Shown here in pieces: positions 37,299 to 47,642 of a stretch of 64,000 nt of DNA. The translations under genes were made by a program, and so were the position numbers. The DNA comes from Microbacterium sp. 8M (GTDB lineage: Bacteria > Actinomycetota > Actinomycetes > Actinomycetales > Microbacteriaceae), in assembly GCF_902506375.1 (NCBI RefSeq), contig NZ_LR733284.1, positions 1,536,058 through 1,600,057 of the forward strand, in the 5' to 3' direction. The notes below the pieces were generated by a model. That model worked only from the letters and a program-made list of their open reading frames with translations. It had not been told where the DNA came from and searched no databases. Within the stretch, counting starts at the first letter, position 1. The number at the start of each line of letters is the position of its first letter.

Positions 37299-37967
37299 AT
37301 GAAGATCCTCATCGTCGAAGACGACGAACGCGTGGCCGACGCCCTCTCCGGGTTCCTCGGGCGCGCCGGGTACGCGGTCGAGAGAGCCGGCGACGGACGT
37401 GCCGCGCTCGAGATGCTGGGCAGCGACACCGAGGCGGTGATCCTGGACCTCGGCCTTCCGGACATCGACGGGATCGAGCTGTGCCGGCGGATCCGAGCGA
37501 TCAGCGGCGTGCCCATCCTCATCGCCACCGCCCGCAGCCAGGTGCACGAGCGGATCCGCGGTCTCCGCGCCGGTGCGGACGACTTCCTGGTGAAGCCGTA
37601 CGACGTGCAGGAGCTGCTCGCCCGGATCGAGGCGGTGACCCGCCGCGCCCAGGCGATCCCGGGCGAGGTCGGCCCGGTCGGCATCGACATCGACGGAGTG
37701 CGCATCGACCTCGTCGCGCGCAGGGTGCTGGTCGACGGCGAACCGGTGGAGCTTACGCGCAAGGAGTTCGACATCGTCGCCGTGCTGGCGCGATACCCCG
37801 GGGTGGCGGTGCCTCGGGACCGGCTCATCCGCGAGGTGTGGAACACGGACTGGCAGAGCTTCGCGCGCTCGCTCGAGGTGCACGTCGCCTCGATCCGCCG
37901 CAAGATCGGTCGCCCCGCGCTCATCGAGACGGTGCGCGGCGTCGGATACCGCCTGACGGGACTCTGA
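37299..37967 (+). CDS. OmpR/PhoB-family response regulator
   Basis: The protein has 222 residues. The receiver domain (1-115) has the acidic pocket EDDE (7-10), phospho-acceptor D50 in VILDLGLPD and Lys in FLVKPYD. The winged-helix effector domain (about 125-222) carries VELTRKEFDIVAVLARYPG and SLEVHVASIRRKIG...VRGVGYRL. It is three bases from its cognate kinase. OmpR-type regulators bind direct repeats with about 11-bp period, which occur before the ABC importer 2.4 kb downstream. Confidence 0.94.
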   Translation: MKILIVEDDERVADALSGFLGRAGYAVERAGDGRAALEMLGSDTEAVILDLGLPDIDGIELCRRIRAISGVPILIATARSQVHERIRGLRAGADDFLVKPYDVQELLARIEAVTRRAQAIPGEVGPVGIDIDGVRIDLVARRVLVDGEPVELTRKEFDIVAVLARYPGVAVPRDRLIREVWNTDWQSFARSLEVHVASIRRKIGRPALIETVRGVGYRLTGL

Positions 37968-37970
37968 ACC

Positions 37971-39365
37971 GTGCGCCAGCGCCTGTTCATCGTCTTCCTG
38001 GTGCCGCTCGCCGCCGTGCTGCTGCTGCTCGGCGGCGCATACGGCTGGGCGGCGTCGCGCAGCGTGCAGCAATCCTTCTACACGCAGCAGGTCGGCGACA
38101 TCGGCACGTTCGTGACCAGCGCGCGCCAGGCGCTGCTGTCGGGCAGTGCCGAGGTGCTGGACGGCGAGCTCCGCCGCTACCGCGAGCTGTACGGCACCCA
38201 GGTGGTCGTGGTGGACCGCACCGGCCGCCCGTGGTCGCCGCAGGATGCGGACGCGCAGGTGTGGGATCAGGACACCGCCGACAAGGTGCAGTTGGCGCTC
38301 TCCGGGCGCCGCAGCGACCTGCCCGAACCCGTGCTGCTGCCCTGGCAGTTCGCCGAGCAGTCGCTCGTGGAGCCGATCTTCGACGGCGGCGACGTGATCG
38401 GCGCGGTGGTCATGTCGGCGAGCGTGGATGCGCCCCGCGCGGAGATCGTGCGGCAGTGGATCCTGCTCGGGATCGTCAGCGTGCTGGCGATCGGCATCGG
38501 CCTTCTCGTGGTGGTGCGCCTGGCCGGCTGGGTGCTGCGACCCGTGCACCGCGTCGACGAGGCGATGGAGGCGATCGAACGCGGCGACATGGAGGCGCGG
38601 ATCGCCGACGACACCGGCCCGCCCGAGCTGCACCGCATGATCCTGCTCTTCAACCGGATGGCGGAGGAGATCGAGCGCGTGGTCTCACGCCAGCAGGAGT
38701 TCGCGCTGAACGCCTCGCACGAGCTGCGCAACCCCTTGAACGCCCTGCTGCTGCGCGTGGAGTCGCTCGCCACGGGCCTGGACCGCAGCTGGACGCACGA
38801 GGTGGAGGCGACCAGGGAGGAGGGGCGGCGGATGACCCGGATCCTGGACACCCTGCTCTCCTTCGCGCGCGGCGAGGATCCGGCGCCGTCCCGCGCACCG
38901 GTCGATCTGGTCGCGCTCGCCGAGCGCCGGGTCGCGGCCTGGCGCGACGCCGCCGCGGCGAACGACGTCGCCCTGGCGCTGCACGTCGACGGCGCAGGTC
39001 TCGACGGTCAGGTGCTCTCGGCCACGGACGAGACCATCGCCGAGAGCGCGCTGGACGCGGTGATCGACAACGCCGTGAAGTTCTCGCCCCGAGGCACCCG
39101 GATCGACGTGACCGTCGCGCGCGCCGCGGATCGGTGCGAGCTGACCGTGCGGGACCACGGTCCCGGTCTCTCCGAGGAGGAGCTCGCACACGCCGCCGAC
39201 CGGTACTGGCGCAGCGACCGCACCCGCTCGGTCCCCGGTTCGGGGCTGGGGCTCGCGATCGCCACCGACCTTCTCGCGACGGTCGACGCCGGTGTGCGGC
39301 TCGAGGCGGCCGAGGGCGGCGGTCTCCGCGTCGTGCTCGAGCTCCCGGCAGTGGGGGCGCGATGA
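37971..39365 (+). CDS. Sensor histidine kinase
   Basis: The protein has 464 residues. A first membrane helix (about 5-28), an extracellular sensor domain (about 30-162) and a second helix (163-185) lead to a HAMP domain (186-240). HisKA follows with H250 in NASHELRNPLNAL and HATPase_c with VIDNAVKFSPRG, DHGPGLS and GSGLGLAIATDLL. The start is GTG. The stop overlaps the TAXI lipoprotein gene in ATGA, so kinase and lipoprotein are translationally coupled, which argues that they act together. Confidence 0.94.
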   Translation: MRQRLFIVFLVPLAAVLLLLGGAYGWAASRSVQQSFYTQQVGDIGTFVTSARQALLSGSAEVLDGELRRYRELYGTQVVVVDRTGRPWSPQDADAQVWDQDTADKVQLALSGRRSDLPEPVLLPWQFAEQSLVEPIFDGGDVIGAVVMSASVDAPRAEIVRQWILLGIVSVLAIGIGLLVVVRLAGWVLRPVHRVDEAMEAIERGDMEARIADDTGPPELHRMILLFNRMAEEIERVVSRQQEFALNASHELRNPLNALLLRVESLATGLDRSWTHEVEATREEGRRMTRILDTLLSFARGEDPAPSRAPVDLVALAERRVAAWRDAAAANDVALALHVDGAGLDGQVLSATDETIAESALDAVIDNAVKFSPRGTRIDVTVARAADRCELTVRDHGPGLSEEELAHAADRYWRSDRTRSVPGSGLGLAIATDLLATVDAGVRLEAAEGGGLRVVLELPAVGAR

Positions 39366-40354
39366 GGGCCCTGGCGGGCCGGGTCCGGCCGGCGCGCAGC
39401 GGAGCGGTGCGTCTGCTCGCGCTGCTGCTGTGCCTGCTGAGCGCGGTGGGTCTGGCTGCGTGCGCGCCCGCCGACCGCAGCTGGGCGGACAAGCCGCAGG
39501 TGATCGCAGGCGGGGGAGCGACGGGCGTGTACTACGCCTACGGGCAGCGGTTCGCCCAGGTGCTGAGCACTCACCTCGGAGCGAGGTTCACGGCGCAGCG
39601 CACGAACGGATCCGTCGACAACCTCGAGCGCATCGGCGACGGCACGGCCGTGCTCGGGTTCGCCCAGGGCGACGCCGTGGCGGACGCCGTCGCGGGAACG
39701 GGCGCCTTCCCCGAGCCCATCCCGATCGTCGCCGTCGCGCGGCTGTACGACGAATACGTGCACATCGTGGTCAGGGAGGGATCCGATGTGCGCGACCTCC
39801 GGGATCTCGCCGGGCGCGCGGTCTCGCTCGGCGCGCGCGGGTCCGGCGTGGATCTCGTCGCGCGGCGCGTCCTCGGCGCTGCCGACGTGGATGCGGCGTC
39901 CATTCGCAACCCCGAGCTCGGGCTCGAGGCCTCGATCGGGGCCCTGCGCCGGGGGGAGATCGACGGCTTCTTCTGGGTGGGCGGCCTGCCGACGCCGGGC
40001 ATCGCCACGCTCGCCGCGGACACGCCGATCCGCCTGCTGTCGATCCCGCCGGCCGTCGTCGACGCGGTCAACGCCGCCCATGCCGGCGCCTACCGGCAAG
40101 CGGACTTCCCGATCGGCGCCTACGGGACCGGCACTTCCACGGTGACCATGACCGTGCCCAACTACCTGGTCACCCGCGCAGACGCCCCGGAGGGACTCGT
40201 CCACGACGCCACCGCGGTGCTGTTCGACGAGCGCGCCACCATCGCGCGCGATGCTCCCGCAGCGGCCCTGCTGGACCGCCGGCAGGCGATCTTCACCGAT
40301 CCGATCGCCCTGCACACCGGCGCGGTGCGGTACTACCGCGAGACCCACGACTGA
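39362..40354 (+). CDS. TAXI-family solute-binding lipoprotein, orphan of any TRAP permease
   Basis: The 330-residue protein has a lipoprotein signal peptide with lipobox GLAAC (Cys34). The TAXI fold follows, with IAGGGATGVYYAYGQRFAQVL, ERIGDGTAVLGFAQGDAVADAV, LGARGSGVDLVARRVL, RGEIDGFFWVGGLPTP and VPNYLVTR. TAXI proteins normally deliver glutamate or related acids to a TRAP permease with a 4TM-12TM subunit. None is encoded in the window. Its coupling to the kinase suggests it senses ligand for that kinase rather than transports. The next operon is a glutamate-type ABC importer. Confidence 0.9.
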   Translation: MRALAGRVRPARSGAVRLLALLLCLLSAVGLAACAPADRSWADKPQVIAGGGATGVYYAYGQRFAQVLSTHLGARFTAQRTNGSVDNLERIGDGTAVLGFAQGDAVADAVAGTGAFPEPIPIVAVARLYDEYVHIVVREGSDVRDLRDLAGRAVSLGARGSGVDLVARRVLGAADVDAASIRNPELGLEASIGALRRGEIDGFFWVGGLPTPGIATLAADTPIRLLSIPPAVVDAVNAAHAGAYRQADFPIGAYGTGTSTVTMTVPNYLVTRADAPEGLVHDATAVLFDERATIARDAPAAALLDRRQAIFTDPIALHTGAVRYYRETHD

Positions 40355-40391
40355 CGCGCTCACACCCTCGGCGGAACGTCGCCGTCGCCTG

Positions 40392-40442
40392 CCGGAAACA
40401 GCCCGGAAACCCGGGGGACGAAACCCTCAAGGATTCCTCAAG
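40392..40442 (+). promoter_or_regulatory. Phased direct repeats upstream of the glu ABC importer
   Basis: CCGGAAAC occurs at 40392-40399 and 40403-40410. CCTCAAG occurs at 40425-40431 and 40436-40442. Both pairs have an 11-bp period, and the two pairs are themselves offset by 22 bp, so four half-sites fall on one helical face. Such tandem direct repeats are the usual targets of OmpR-family regulators. The first pair also reads GAAAC-N6-GAAAC, close to the GlnR pattern GTnAC-N6-GAAAC. The repeats lie 87-137 bases before the gluA start. Confidence 0.5.
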
Positions 40443-40528
40443 CGCACTGGTCCCGGTGCCGCGGAGCCAATAACGTCATCGGCACCCCGCGGTGTCATCC
40501 GCACCGCCCGTCCTCACGGAGATCCGAC

Positions 40529-41293
<765 letters not shown>

Positions 41294-41335
41294 CCTGATC
41301 CCCGCACCACAGCACCTGCACTGAAGGAGAAGCAC

Positions 41336-42244
41336 ATGCGAAAGTCACGGATCCTCACCGGCATCGGCATCGCGGCCGTCGCCCTGATCGCCCTCACCGG
41401 CTGCAACAGCGGCAGCCCCACCAGCCCCGGTGCGACCGGGGAAGGCGTCACCCCGACGAGTGACAAGCCGCTCTTCGAGGTCGCCAAGGACGTCAAGCTG
41501 GAGGGCAGCCCCACCTTCGACCGGATCACCAAGAACGGCAAGATCACGGTCGGCGTCAAGGAGGACCAGCCGGGCCTCGGCTACAAGGACGCGACCACGG
41601 GCGAGCGCAGCGGCTTCGACATCGACATCGCGCGCTGGATCGCCGCCTCGCTCGGCTACAGCGAGGACAAGATCGAGTTCAAGGCGATCCCGTCCGCCAA
41701 CCGCGAGCAGGCGATCGTCAACGGCGACGTCGACTACTACGTCGGCACCTACTCGATCACCGACAAGCGCAAGGCCGTGATCGACTTCGCCGGCCCCTAC
41801 TTCGTCACCGGCCAGGGCCTGCTCGTCCGCAAGAGCGACGACACCATCAAGAGCGAGAAGGACCTCAAGGGCAAGACCGTCTGCTCGGCGACCGGGTCCA
41901 CCCCGCTGCAGAACATCCAGGCGAACTTCCCCGACACCAAGACGGTCGGCCTCGACCTGTACTCCGCGTGCGTGGAGCAGCTCATCAACAAGCAGGTCGA
42001 CGCGGTCACCACGGACCAGGCCATCCTGATCGGCTACGCCTCGCAGGATCCGGACGAGCTCAAGGTCGTCGGCGAGCCGTTCACGACGGAGAAGTACGGC
42101 GTGGGCCTGGCCAAGGGCGACACGGCACTGCAGACGTTCATCGACACGATGTTCACCGACGGAGGGGACACCTGGAAGGCGATCTTCGAGAAGAACCTGG
42201 GCGCGAGCGGCATGAAGGTCGATCAGCCCGCGGTCGAGAAGTGA
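41336..42244 (+). CDS. gluB: Glutamate-type ABC importer substrate-binding lipoprotein
   Basis: The protein has 302 residues. The lipobox ALTGC (Cys23) is followed by a Ser/Thr/Pro linker, then an SBP family 3 domain: GKITVGVKEDQPGLGYKDATTGERSGFDIDIARWIA, ANREQAIVNGDVDYYVGTYSIT, FAGPYFVTGQGLLVRK, and a conserved Cys pair (VCSATGS ... YSACVEQL). It is attached to the outer face of the membrane. AAGGAGAAGC gives a strong ribosome site. A stable hairpin follows the gene and may favour its expression over the permease genes. Confidence 0.93.
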   Translation: MRKSRILTGIGIAAVALIALTGCNSGSPTSPGATGEGVTPTSDKPLFEVAKDVKLEGSPTFDRITKNGKITVGVKEDQPGLGYKDATTGERSGFDIDIARWIAASLGYSEDKIEFKAIPSANREQAIVNGDVDYYVGTYSITDKRKAVIDFAGPYFVTGQGLLVRKSDDTIKSEKDLKGKTVCSATGSTPLQNIQANFPDTKTVGLDLYSACVEQLINKQVDAVTTDQAILIGYASQDPDELKVVGEPFTTEKYGVGLAKGDTALQTFIDTMFTDGGDTWKAIFEKNLGASGMKVDQPAVEK

Positions 42245-42250
42245 TCCAAG

Positions 42251-42280
42251 GCGGCCGGCGGGACTGATCCCGCCGGCCGC
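42251..42280 (+). terminator. Intercistronic hairpin between gluB and gluC
   Basis: A perfect 13-bp stem (42251-42263 with 42268-42280) has loop CTGA and no T-tract. Located after the binding-protein gene and inside the operon, it could act as a partial terminator or as a 3' stabiliser, giving excess binding protein over permease as in other ABC import operons. Confidence 0.65.
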
Positions 42281-42335
42281 GTCCTCCCTCCCGACGTCCT
42301 CGGACGTCCCGACCCGAACCCGAAAGAGAGATCGC

Positions 42336-42992
42336 GTGGACGCACTCCTGGGCAATCTCGACCTGTGGGGGCAGGCGACGCTCAACACGGTCCTGCTGTT
42401 CCTCGGCGGCGGCGCGCTGGCCCTGGTGCTCGGCACCATCGTCGGAGCGATGCGCGTGTCGCCGGTGCCGATCGCTCGCGCCGTCGGCACGGTGTACGTG
42501 AACCTGGTGCGCAACACCCCGCTCACGCTGGTGTTCTTCTTCTTCGTCTTCGGATACCCGAAGCTCGACCTCCCGGAGATCCCGTTCATGCCGCTGGGCA
42601 TCCTCGCCCTCGGCATCTACACCGCGACCTATGTGGCCGAGGTGCTGCGAGCGGGCATCAACACGGTGCCGGTGGGGCAGGCCGAGGCCGCCCGCGCGAT
42701 CGGCCTCACGTTCGGGCAGGTGATGACGCTCGTGGTCATGCCGCAGGCGTTCCGCTCCGTGGTGCCGCCGATGATGAGCGTGTTCATCGCGCTGCTGAAG
42801 AACACCACGGTGGCCGCCGGCTTCTCCATCGCGGAGCTCGCGGCCCTCCGCGCCACGGTCGCCGACTCGGCGAACCGCCCCGGCACCGTGATGGAGATCC
42901 TGCTCTGGGTGGCCGTCGTGTTCGTCATCCTGGTGACGCTGCTGAGTCTCGTGCAGCGGCACTTCGAGAAGAAGTGGAGGATCGTCCGATGA
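42336..42992 (+). CDS. gluC: Glutamate-type ABC importer permease
   Basis: The protein has 218 residues with about five membrane helices. The HisM-type inner-membrane permease domain shows LVRNTPLTLVFFFFVFG and the EAA loop EAARAIGLTFGQVMTLVVMPQAFR that contacts the ATPase. The start is GTG 42336 with GAAAGAGAG upstream. Its stop overlaps gluD in ATGA. It forms the heterodimeric channel with GluD. Confidence 0.93.
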   Translation: MDALLGNLDLWGQATLNTVLLFLGGGALALVLGTIVGAMRVSPVPIARAVGTVYVNLVRNTPLTLVFFFFVFGYPKLDLPEIPFMPLGILALGIYTATYVAEVLRAGINTVPVGQAEAARAIGLTFGQVMTLVVMPQAFRSVVPPMMSVFIALLKNTTVAAGFSIAELAALRATVADSANRPGTVMEILLWVAVVFVILVTLLSLVQRHFEKKWRIVR

Positions 42993-43915
42993 GCGGCGCA
43001 TCCGTTCTCTACGACGTCCCCGGCCCGAAGGCCGTGCTGCGCAACCGGATCCTCGGCGTGGTCACGGTGCTGGTCGTCCTCGCGATCGTCGGCTTCATCG
43101 TGTACCGCTTCGCGGTGACGGGGCAGTTCGACGCCTCCCGCTGGAACCTCTTCACCTACACGCTCGTGTGGCAGGGGATGGCGCAGGCCCTGTGGGCCAC
43201 CGTCAGCGCGTTCCTCGCGGCGGGCGTGGGCAGCATCGTGCTCGGCTTTGTGCTGGCGATCGGCCGGCTCTCCGACCATGCCTGGGTGCGCGTGCCGGTC
43301 ACCGTGGTGATCGAGCTGCTGCGCGCGGTCCCCGTGCTGGTCATGATGATGATCTTCTTCTACGGGGTGAACTCGATCCCCGGATCCACGTTCCGCATGT
43401 CGGCGTATGCCGCGGTCGTGATCGGTCTCGTGCTCTACAACGGCTCCGTGCTCGCCGAGGCGCTGCGCGCCGGTGTCGAGGCGCTGCCGAAGGGGCAGAA
43501 GGAGGCGGGCTACGCGATCGGCCTGCGCAAGTCCGGCGTGATGGCGTTCATCCTGCTCCCGCAGGCGATCCGGGCGATGCTGCCGGTCATCGTCGCGCAG
43601 CTCGTGGTGACGCTCAAGGACACCGCGCTCGGGTTCATCATCACCTACCCCGAGCTCATCTACTACGCGAAGTACCTCAGCTCGCAGCCGGGCCGGCCGC
43701 TGCTGCAGGCCGGGCTCATCGTCGCCGTCATCTACATCTCGATGTGCCTGATCCTCTCCGGGGTCGCGAAGTGGCTCGAGGTGCGCACCCGCCGCTCGCC
43801 GAAGGTGCAGCACGGGCACGGTGGCAACGCCGCGGCGGACGACGAGTCGACGCTCACCGAGGTCATCGCCCTGCAGGGGCGCTCCGGTCATCCCGACGCC
43901 GGCGGCCTGCACTGA
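42989..43915 (+). CDS. gluD: Glutamate-type ABC importer permease
   Basis: The protein has 308 residues. An N-terminal helix precedes the HisM-type core, which includes ELLRAVPVLVMMMIFFYG and the EAA loop EAGYAIGLRKSGVMAFILLPQAIR. A hydrophilic tail of about 40 residues, rich in His, Gly and Asp, follows the last helix; this tail is longer than in most homologues. Coupled to gluC by ATGA. It is the last gene of the operon before a strong terminator. Confidence 0.93.
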   Translation: MSGASVLYDVPGPKAVLRNRILGVVTVLVVLAIVGFIVYRFAVTGQFDASRWNLFTYTLVWQGMAQALWATVSAFLAAGVGSIVLGFVLAIGRLSDHAWVRVPVTVVIELLRAVPVLVMMMIFFYGVNSIPGSTFRMSAYAAVVIGLVLYNGSVLAEALRAGVEALPKGQKEAGYAIGLRKSGVMAFILLPQAIRAMLPVIVAQLVVTLKDTALGFIITYPELIYYAKYLSSQPGRPLLQAGLIVAVIYISMCLILSGVAKWLEVRTRRSPKVQHGHGGNAAADDESTLTEVIALQGRSGHPDAGGLH

Positions 43916-43917
43916 CT

Positions 43918-43949
43918 CCGGCGCGCTCAGAGGGGGCTGAGCGCGCCGG
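43918..43949 (+). terminator. Terminator after gluABCD
   Basis: A perfect 13-bp stem (43918-43930 with 43937-43949) with a 6-base loop starts three bases after the gluD stop. The -10 hexamer of pheS (TAGACT, 43950-43955) abuts its right arm, so operon end and next promoter are fused in 40 bases. Confidence 0.8.
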
Positions 43950-43963
43950 TAGACTCGATTCTC

Positions 43964-45016
43964 GTGTCCGACAACGCACAGACTTCCCCTGACATCACTC
44001 CGGAGGCGGTGGAATCCGCCGTCGCGGCCGCGCTCGCCGCGCTCGGATCCGCGGCCGACACCGCCCAGCTCAAGGCCGCACGCGCCGCGCACGTCGCCGA
44101 GGGGTCGCCGCTGGCGGTCCTGAACGCCTCGATGCGCCAGGTCGCGCCCGAGCACAAGGCCGCGTTCGGCAAGCTCATCGGTCAGGGACGCGGTCGCGTC
44201 ACCCAGGCTCTCGCCGCGAAGGAGGCGGAGCTCGCCGAGGCCGAGACCGCCGCGCGGCTCGAGGCGGAGCGCGTCGACATCACCGCGGTCGCCTCGCGCA
44301 CCCCCGTCGGCGCGCGGCACCCGCTCACCCTGCTGCAGGAGCAGATCAGCGACGTCTTCGTCGGCATGGGCTGGGAGATCGCGGAGGGCCCGGAGCTCGA
44401 GCACGAGTGGTTCAACTTCGACGCCCTGAACTTCGACGTCGACCATCCCGCGCGCCAGGAGCAGGACACGTTCTACGTGGATCCGGCCTCGCGTCACCTC
44501 GTCATGCGCACGCACACCAGTCCGGTGCAGGTGCGCTCGATGCTCGACCGGGAGGTGCCGATCTACGTGCTGTGCCCGGGACGCGTGTACCGCACCGACG
44601 AGTTCGACGCCACGCACCTGCCGGTGTTCACCCAGTTCGAAGGCCTCGTCGTCGACAAGGGCATCTCGATGGCCCACCTCAAGGGCACGCTCGATCATGT
44701 CGCGCGCCAGCTCTTCGGCCCGGAGGCGAAGACCCGCTTCCGCACGAACTACTTCCCGTTCACCGAGCCGTCCGCCGAGCTCGACCTGTGGCACCCGACC
44801 TTCAAGGGCGGTGCGCGCTGGATCGAGTGGGGCGGCTGCGGCATGGTCAACCCGAACGTGCTGCGCGCGGCCGGGATCGACCCCGACGTGTACAGCGGCT
44901 TCGCGTTCGGCATGGGCGTCGAGCGCGCGCTCATGTTCCGCAGCGACGTGCAGGACATGCGCGACATGGCCGAGGGCGATGTCCGTTTCAGCGAGCAGTT
45001 CGGGATGGTGGTGTGA
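43964..45016 (+). CDS. pheS: Phenylalanyl-tRNA synthetase alpha subunit
   Basis: The 350-residue class II synthetase catalytic subunit has an N-terminal coiled-coil that binds tRNA-Phe (about 15-90), then motif 2 FRTNYFPFTEPSAELD, motif 1 region HPLTLLQEQISDVFVGMGW, and motif 3 GFAFGMGVERALMF. GTG 43964 lies eight bases after TAGACT, with no Shine-Dalgarno, so initiation is probably leaderless or nearly so. The stop overlaps the pheT start in TGATG. Confidence 0.96.
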   Translation: MSDNAQTSPDITPEAVESAVAAALAALGSAADTAQLKAARAAHVAEGSPLAVLNASMRQVAPEHKAAFGKLIGQGRGRVTQALAAKEAELAEAETAARLEAERVDITAVASRTPVGARHPLTLLQEQISDVFVGMGWEIAEGPELEHEWFNFDALNFDVDHPARQEQDTFYVDPASRHLVMRTHTSPVQVRSMLDREVPIYVLCPGRVYRTDEFDATHLPVFTQFEGLVVDKGISMAHLKGTLDHVARQLFGPEAKTRFRTNYFPFTEPSAELDLWHPTFKGGARWIEWGGCGMVNPNVLRAAGIDPDVYSGFAFGMGVERALMFRSDVQDMRDMAEGDVRFSEQFGMVV

Positions 45017-47538
45017 TGCGCGTCCCGCTTTCGTGGCTGCGTGAGTATGTGGATGTCGCCGATGCGGTGACGCCGGACGACGTCTTCGCGGCGCTCGTCT
45101 CGGTCGGCTTCGAGGAGGAGGAGCTCATCGGCTTCGACATCTCGGGGCCGGTCGTGGTCGGTCAGGTGGTCTCCTTCGAGGAGGAGCCGCAGTCCAACGG
45201 CAAGACCATCCGCTGGTGCCAGGTCGACGTGGGTGAGGCCAACGGCGGCGTGCGCGGCATCGTCTGCGGCGCGCACAACTTCGCCGTGGGGGACAAGGTC
45301 GTCGTGACCCTCCCCGGCGCCGTGCTGCCCGGGCCGTTCCCGATCGCCGCGCGCAAGACCTACGGGCACGTCTCGGACGGCATGATCGCCTCGGCTCGCG
45401 AGCTGGGCCTCGGCGACGAGCACAACGGGATCCTGATCCTCGCCGAGCTCGGCATCGACGCCCCCGTCGGCGCCGACGCGATCGCGCTGCTCGGCCTCGA
45501 CGACGTCGCGGTCGACATCAACGTCACGCCCGACCGCGGCTACGCGTTCTCGATCCGCGGCGTGGCCCGCGAGTACGCACACGCGACAGGCGCGGCCTTC
45601 CGCGACCCGGCAGAGCGCGACTTCGCCGACCTGCAGCCCGGCACCGGCTTCACGGCCGTCGTCGAGGACACGGCGCCCATCCGCGGCGTGGTGGGCGCGA
45701 GCGAGTTCGTCACGCGCGTGGTGCGCGGCGTGGACCCGTCCCGCCCGACGCCGCCGTGGATGGTCGCGCGCCTCACGCTCGCGGGCATGCGCTCGCTCGG
45801 CATCCTCATCGACATCACGAACTACGTGATGCTCGAGCTCGGCAACCCGATCCACGGCTACGACCTCGACAAGCTCGACGGCGGCATCGTGGTGCGCCGT
45901 GCCGCCCCGGGGGAGAGCATGGTCACCCTCGACGGGCAGAAGCGCACGCTCGACCCTGAGGACCTGCTCATCACCGACGGCTCGGGTCCGATCGGCCTCG
46001 CCGGCGTCATGGGCGGCGGCACCACCGAGATGAGCGGCACCACGCGCAACGTGCTCATCGAGGCGGCGACGTTCGATCCGATCACGATCGCGCGCACCGC
46101 CCGCCGGCACAAGCTGCCCAGCGAGGCGTCCAAGCGCTTCGAGCGCGGGGTGGATCCGCTCATCCCGTTCGCCGCGGCGCGCCGTGTCGCCGACCTGATG
46201 GTGGAGCTCGCCGGGGGCACGCTCACCGACGAGGGCGGCGCGCTCTACGCCGAGGTGCTCCTCGAGGGCATCGACCTCCCCGCCGGCTTCGTGCAGGGCC
46301 TCATCGGCGTGGACTACACCGACGACGAGGTCACGGGTGCGCTCGAGACCATCGGCGCCGAGGTCACCGCCGTCGACGGTGGCTGGAACGTGATCCGCCC
46401 GAGCTGGCGCCCCGATCTCAGCGACAAGTGGACGCTCGCCGAGGAGGTCGCCCGCATCCACGGGCTGGACCGCATCCCGTCCGTGCTGCCGACCCCGCCC
46501 TCCGGGCGCGGCCTCACCGAGCTGCAGCAGGGACGCCGGCGCGTCGCGAACGCGCTCGCGGCGGCGGGTCTCGTGGAGACCCCGTCGTTCCCGTTCACCA
46601 CGCAGGACCAGAACGACCTGCACGGCTCCGCCTCCGGGGAGAGCCTTCCCGGCGTGCGCCTGGCGAACCCGCTCGACGGGCAGGCTCCCTACCTGCGCCG
46701 CTCGCTGATCCCGGGCCTGCTCCAGATCGCGCACCGCAACATCGCGCGCGGGCTGGTGGATCTCGCGATCTTCGAGACCGGCGTGGTGTTCCTGCCCGAG
46801 CCGGGCGTCGTCTACGGCACCGACGAGGTCCCGCCGCTCGGAATCCGTCCGTCGGACGAGACGCTCGCCGCGCTCAACGCGTCGATCCCGCCGCAGGCCC
46901 GTCACGTGGCCGCGCTGTTCACCGGTCACGTCACGCCCCGCCAGCCCGGCCGCGCGGCCGAGGAGTACGGCCTCAGCGAGGCGCTCGACGCGGTGCGCGT
47001 GATCGCCGACGCCGCGGGCGTCGAGATCGACGTGGTGCAGGGCACCCGCGCCGCGCTGCACCCGGGTCGCACCGGCGTGCTGCAGGTGCGCGACGCCTCG
47101 ACGGGCTCGACGACCGAGGTCGGCTACGTCGGCGAGCTGCACCCGCAGGTGTCCGCCGATGCGGATCTGCCGGGCCGTGCGGTCGTCCTCGAGCTCGACC
47201 TCGACGGCGTCCTCGGCATGTCCGGGGAGCGCGTGGTCGCGGCCTCGCTGTCGACCTATCCCGCCGCCACCCAGGACGTGTCGCTCGTGCTCGACGCAGG
47301 CGTCGCCGCGGCCGACGTCCGCTCCGCCCTGGCCGAGGGCGCCGGTGCGCTGCTGGAATCCGTCCGGCTCGTCGACGACTACCGCGGCGACGGCGTGCCC
47401 GCCGGATCCAAGAGCCTCACCTTCGCGCTCCGCTTCCGGGCCGACGACCGCACCCTCACCGCCGCGGAGGCGACGGAGGCGAAGCTCGCCGGTGTCGCCG
47501 TGGCGGCCGAGAGGTTCGGGGCGCACATCCGCGACTGA
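45016..47538 (+). CDS. pheT: Phenylalanyl-tRNA synthetase beta subunit
   Basis: The protein has 840 residues. The N-terminal [13 protein letters not shown] is standard. A tRNA-binding (EMAP-like) domain (about 40-155), the B3/B4 editing domain (about 215-390), the B5 domain (about 410-475), the catalytic-like core with [10 protein letters not shown] and [19 protein letters not shown], and a C-terminal anticodon-binding FDX domain (from about 745, [15 protein letters not shown]) follow in order. Editing removes Tyr-tRNA-Phe. It forms the alpha2-beta2 enzyme with PheS. Confidence 0.96.
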   Translation: MRVPLSWLREYVDVADAVTPDDVFAALVSVGFEEEELIGFDISGPVVVGQVVSFEEEPQSNGKTIRWCQVDVGEANGGVRGIVCGAHNFAVGDKVVVTLPGAVLPGPFPIAARKTYGHVSDGMIASARELGLGDEHNGILILAELGIDAPVGADAIALLGLDDVAVDINVTPDRGYAFSIRGVAREYAHATGAAFRDPAERDFADLQPGTGFTAVVEDTAPIRGVVGASEFVTRVVRGVDPSRPTPPWMVARLTLAGMRSLGILIDITNYVMLELGNPIHGYDLDKLDGGIVVRRAAPGESMVTLDGQKRTLDPEDLLITDGSGPIGLAGVMGGGTTEMSGTTRNVLIEAATFDPITIARTARRHKLPSEASKRFERGVDPLIPFAAARRVADLMVELAGGTLTDEGGALYAEVLLEGIDLPAGFVQGLIGVDYTDDEVTGALETIGAEVTAVDGGWNVIRPSWRPDLSDKWTLAEEVARIHGLDRIPSVLPTPPSGRGLTELQQGRRRVANALAAAGLVETPSFPFTTQDQNDLHGSASGESLPGVRLANPLDGQAPYLRRSLIPGLLQIAHRNIARGLVDLAIFETGVVFLPEPGVVYGTDEVPPLGIRPSDETLAALNASIPPQARHVAALFTGHVTPRQPGRAAEEYGLSEALDAVRVIADAAGVEIDVVQGTRAALHPGRTGVLQVRDASTGSTTEVGYVGELHPQVSADADLPGRAVVLELDLDGVLGMSGERVVAASLSTYPAATQDVSLVLDAGVAAADVRSALAEGAGALLESVRLVDDYRGDGVPAGSKSLTFALRFRADDRTLTAAEATEAKLAGVAVAAERFGAHIRD

Positions 47539-47557
47539 GCGCAGCCTCCAGGGATCC

Positions 47558-47573
47558 GTAACGCGGCCGAAAC
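47558..47573 (+). promoter_or_regulatory. GlnR-type box upstream of the urease operon
   Basis: GTAAC (47558-47562), six bases, then GAAAC (47569-47573) match the actinobacterial GlnR consensus GTnAC-N6-GAAAC exactly. It lies 70-85 bases before ureAB and about 35 bases before TAGAGT (47607-47612), a fitting -10. Urease is a known GlnR target in streptomycetes, so nitrogen control is likely. A small dyad CGATGT/ACATCG (47615-47632) sits between -10 and ribosome site. Confidence 0.65.
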
Positions 47574-47642
47574 ACATTCGACCTCGATCGGACACCCTGG
47601 GGGGCTTAGAGTCTCGATGTTCCCTGACATCGGAGGCCCTGC

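Noticed and set aside
39362..40354. TRAP transporter
   Set aside because: Only the solute-binding protein is present; no permease subunits are encoded in the window.
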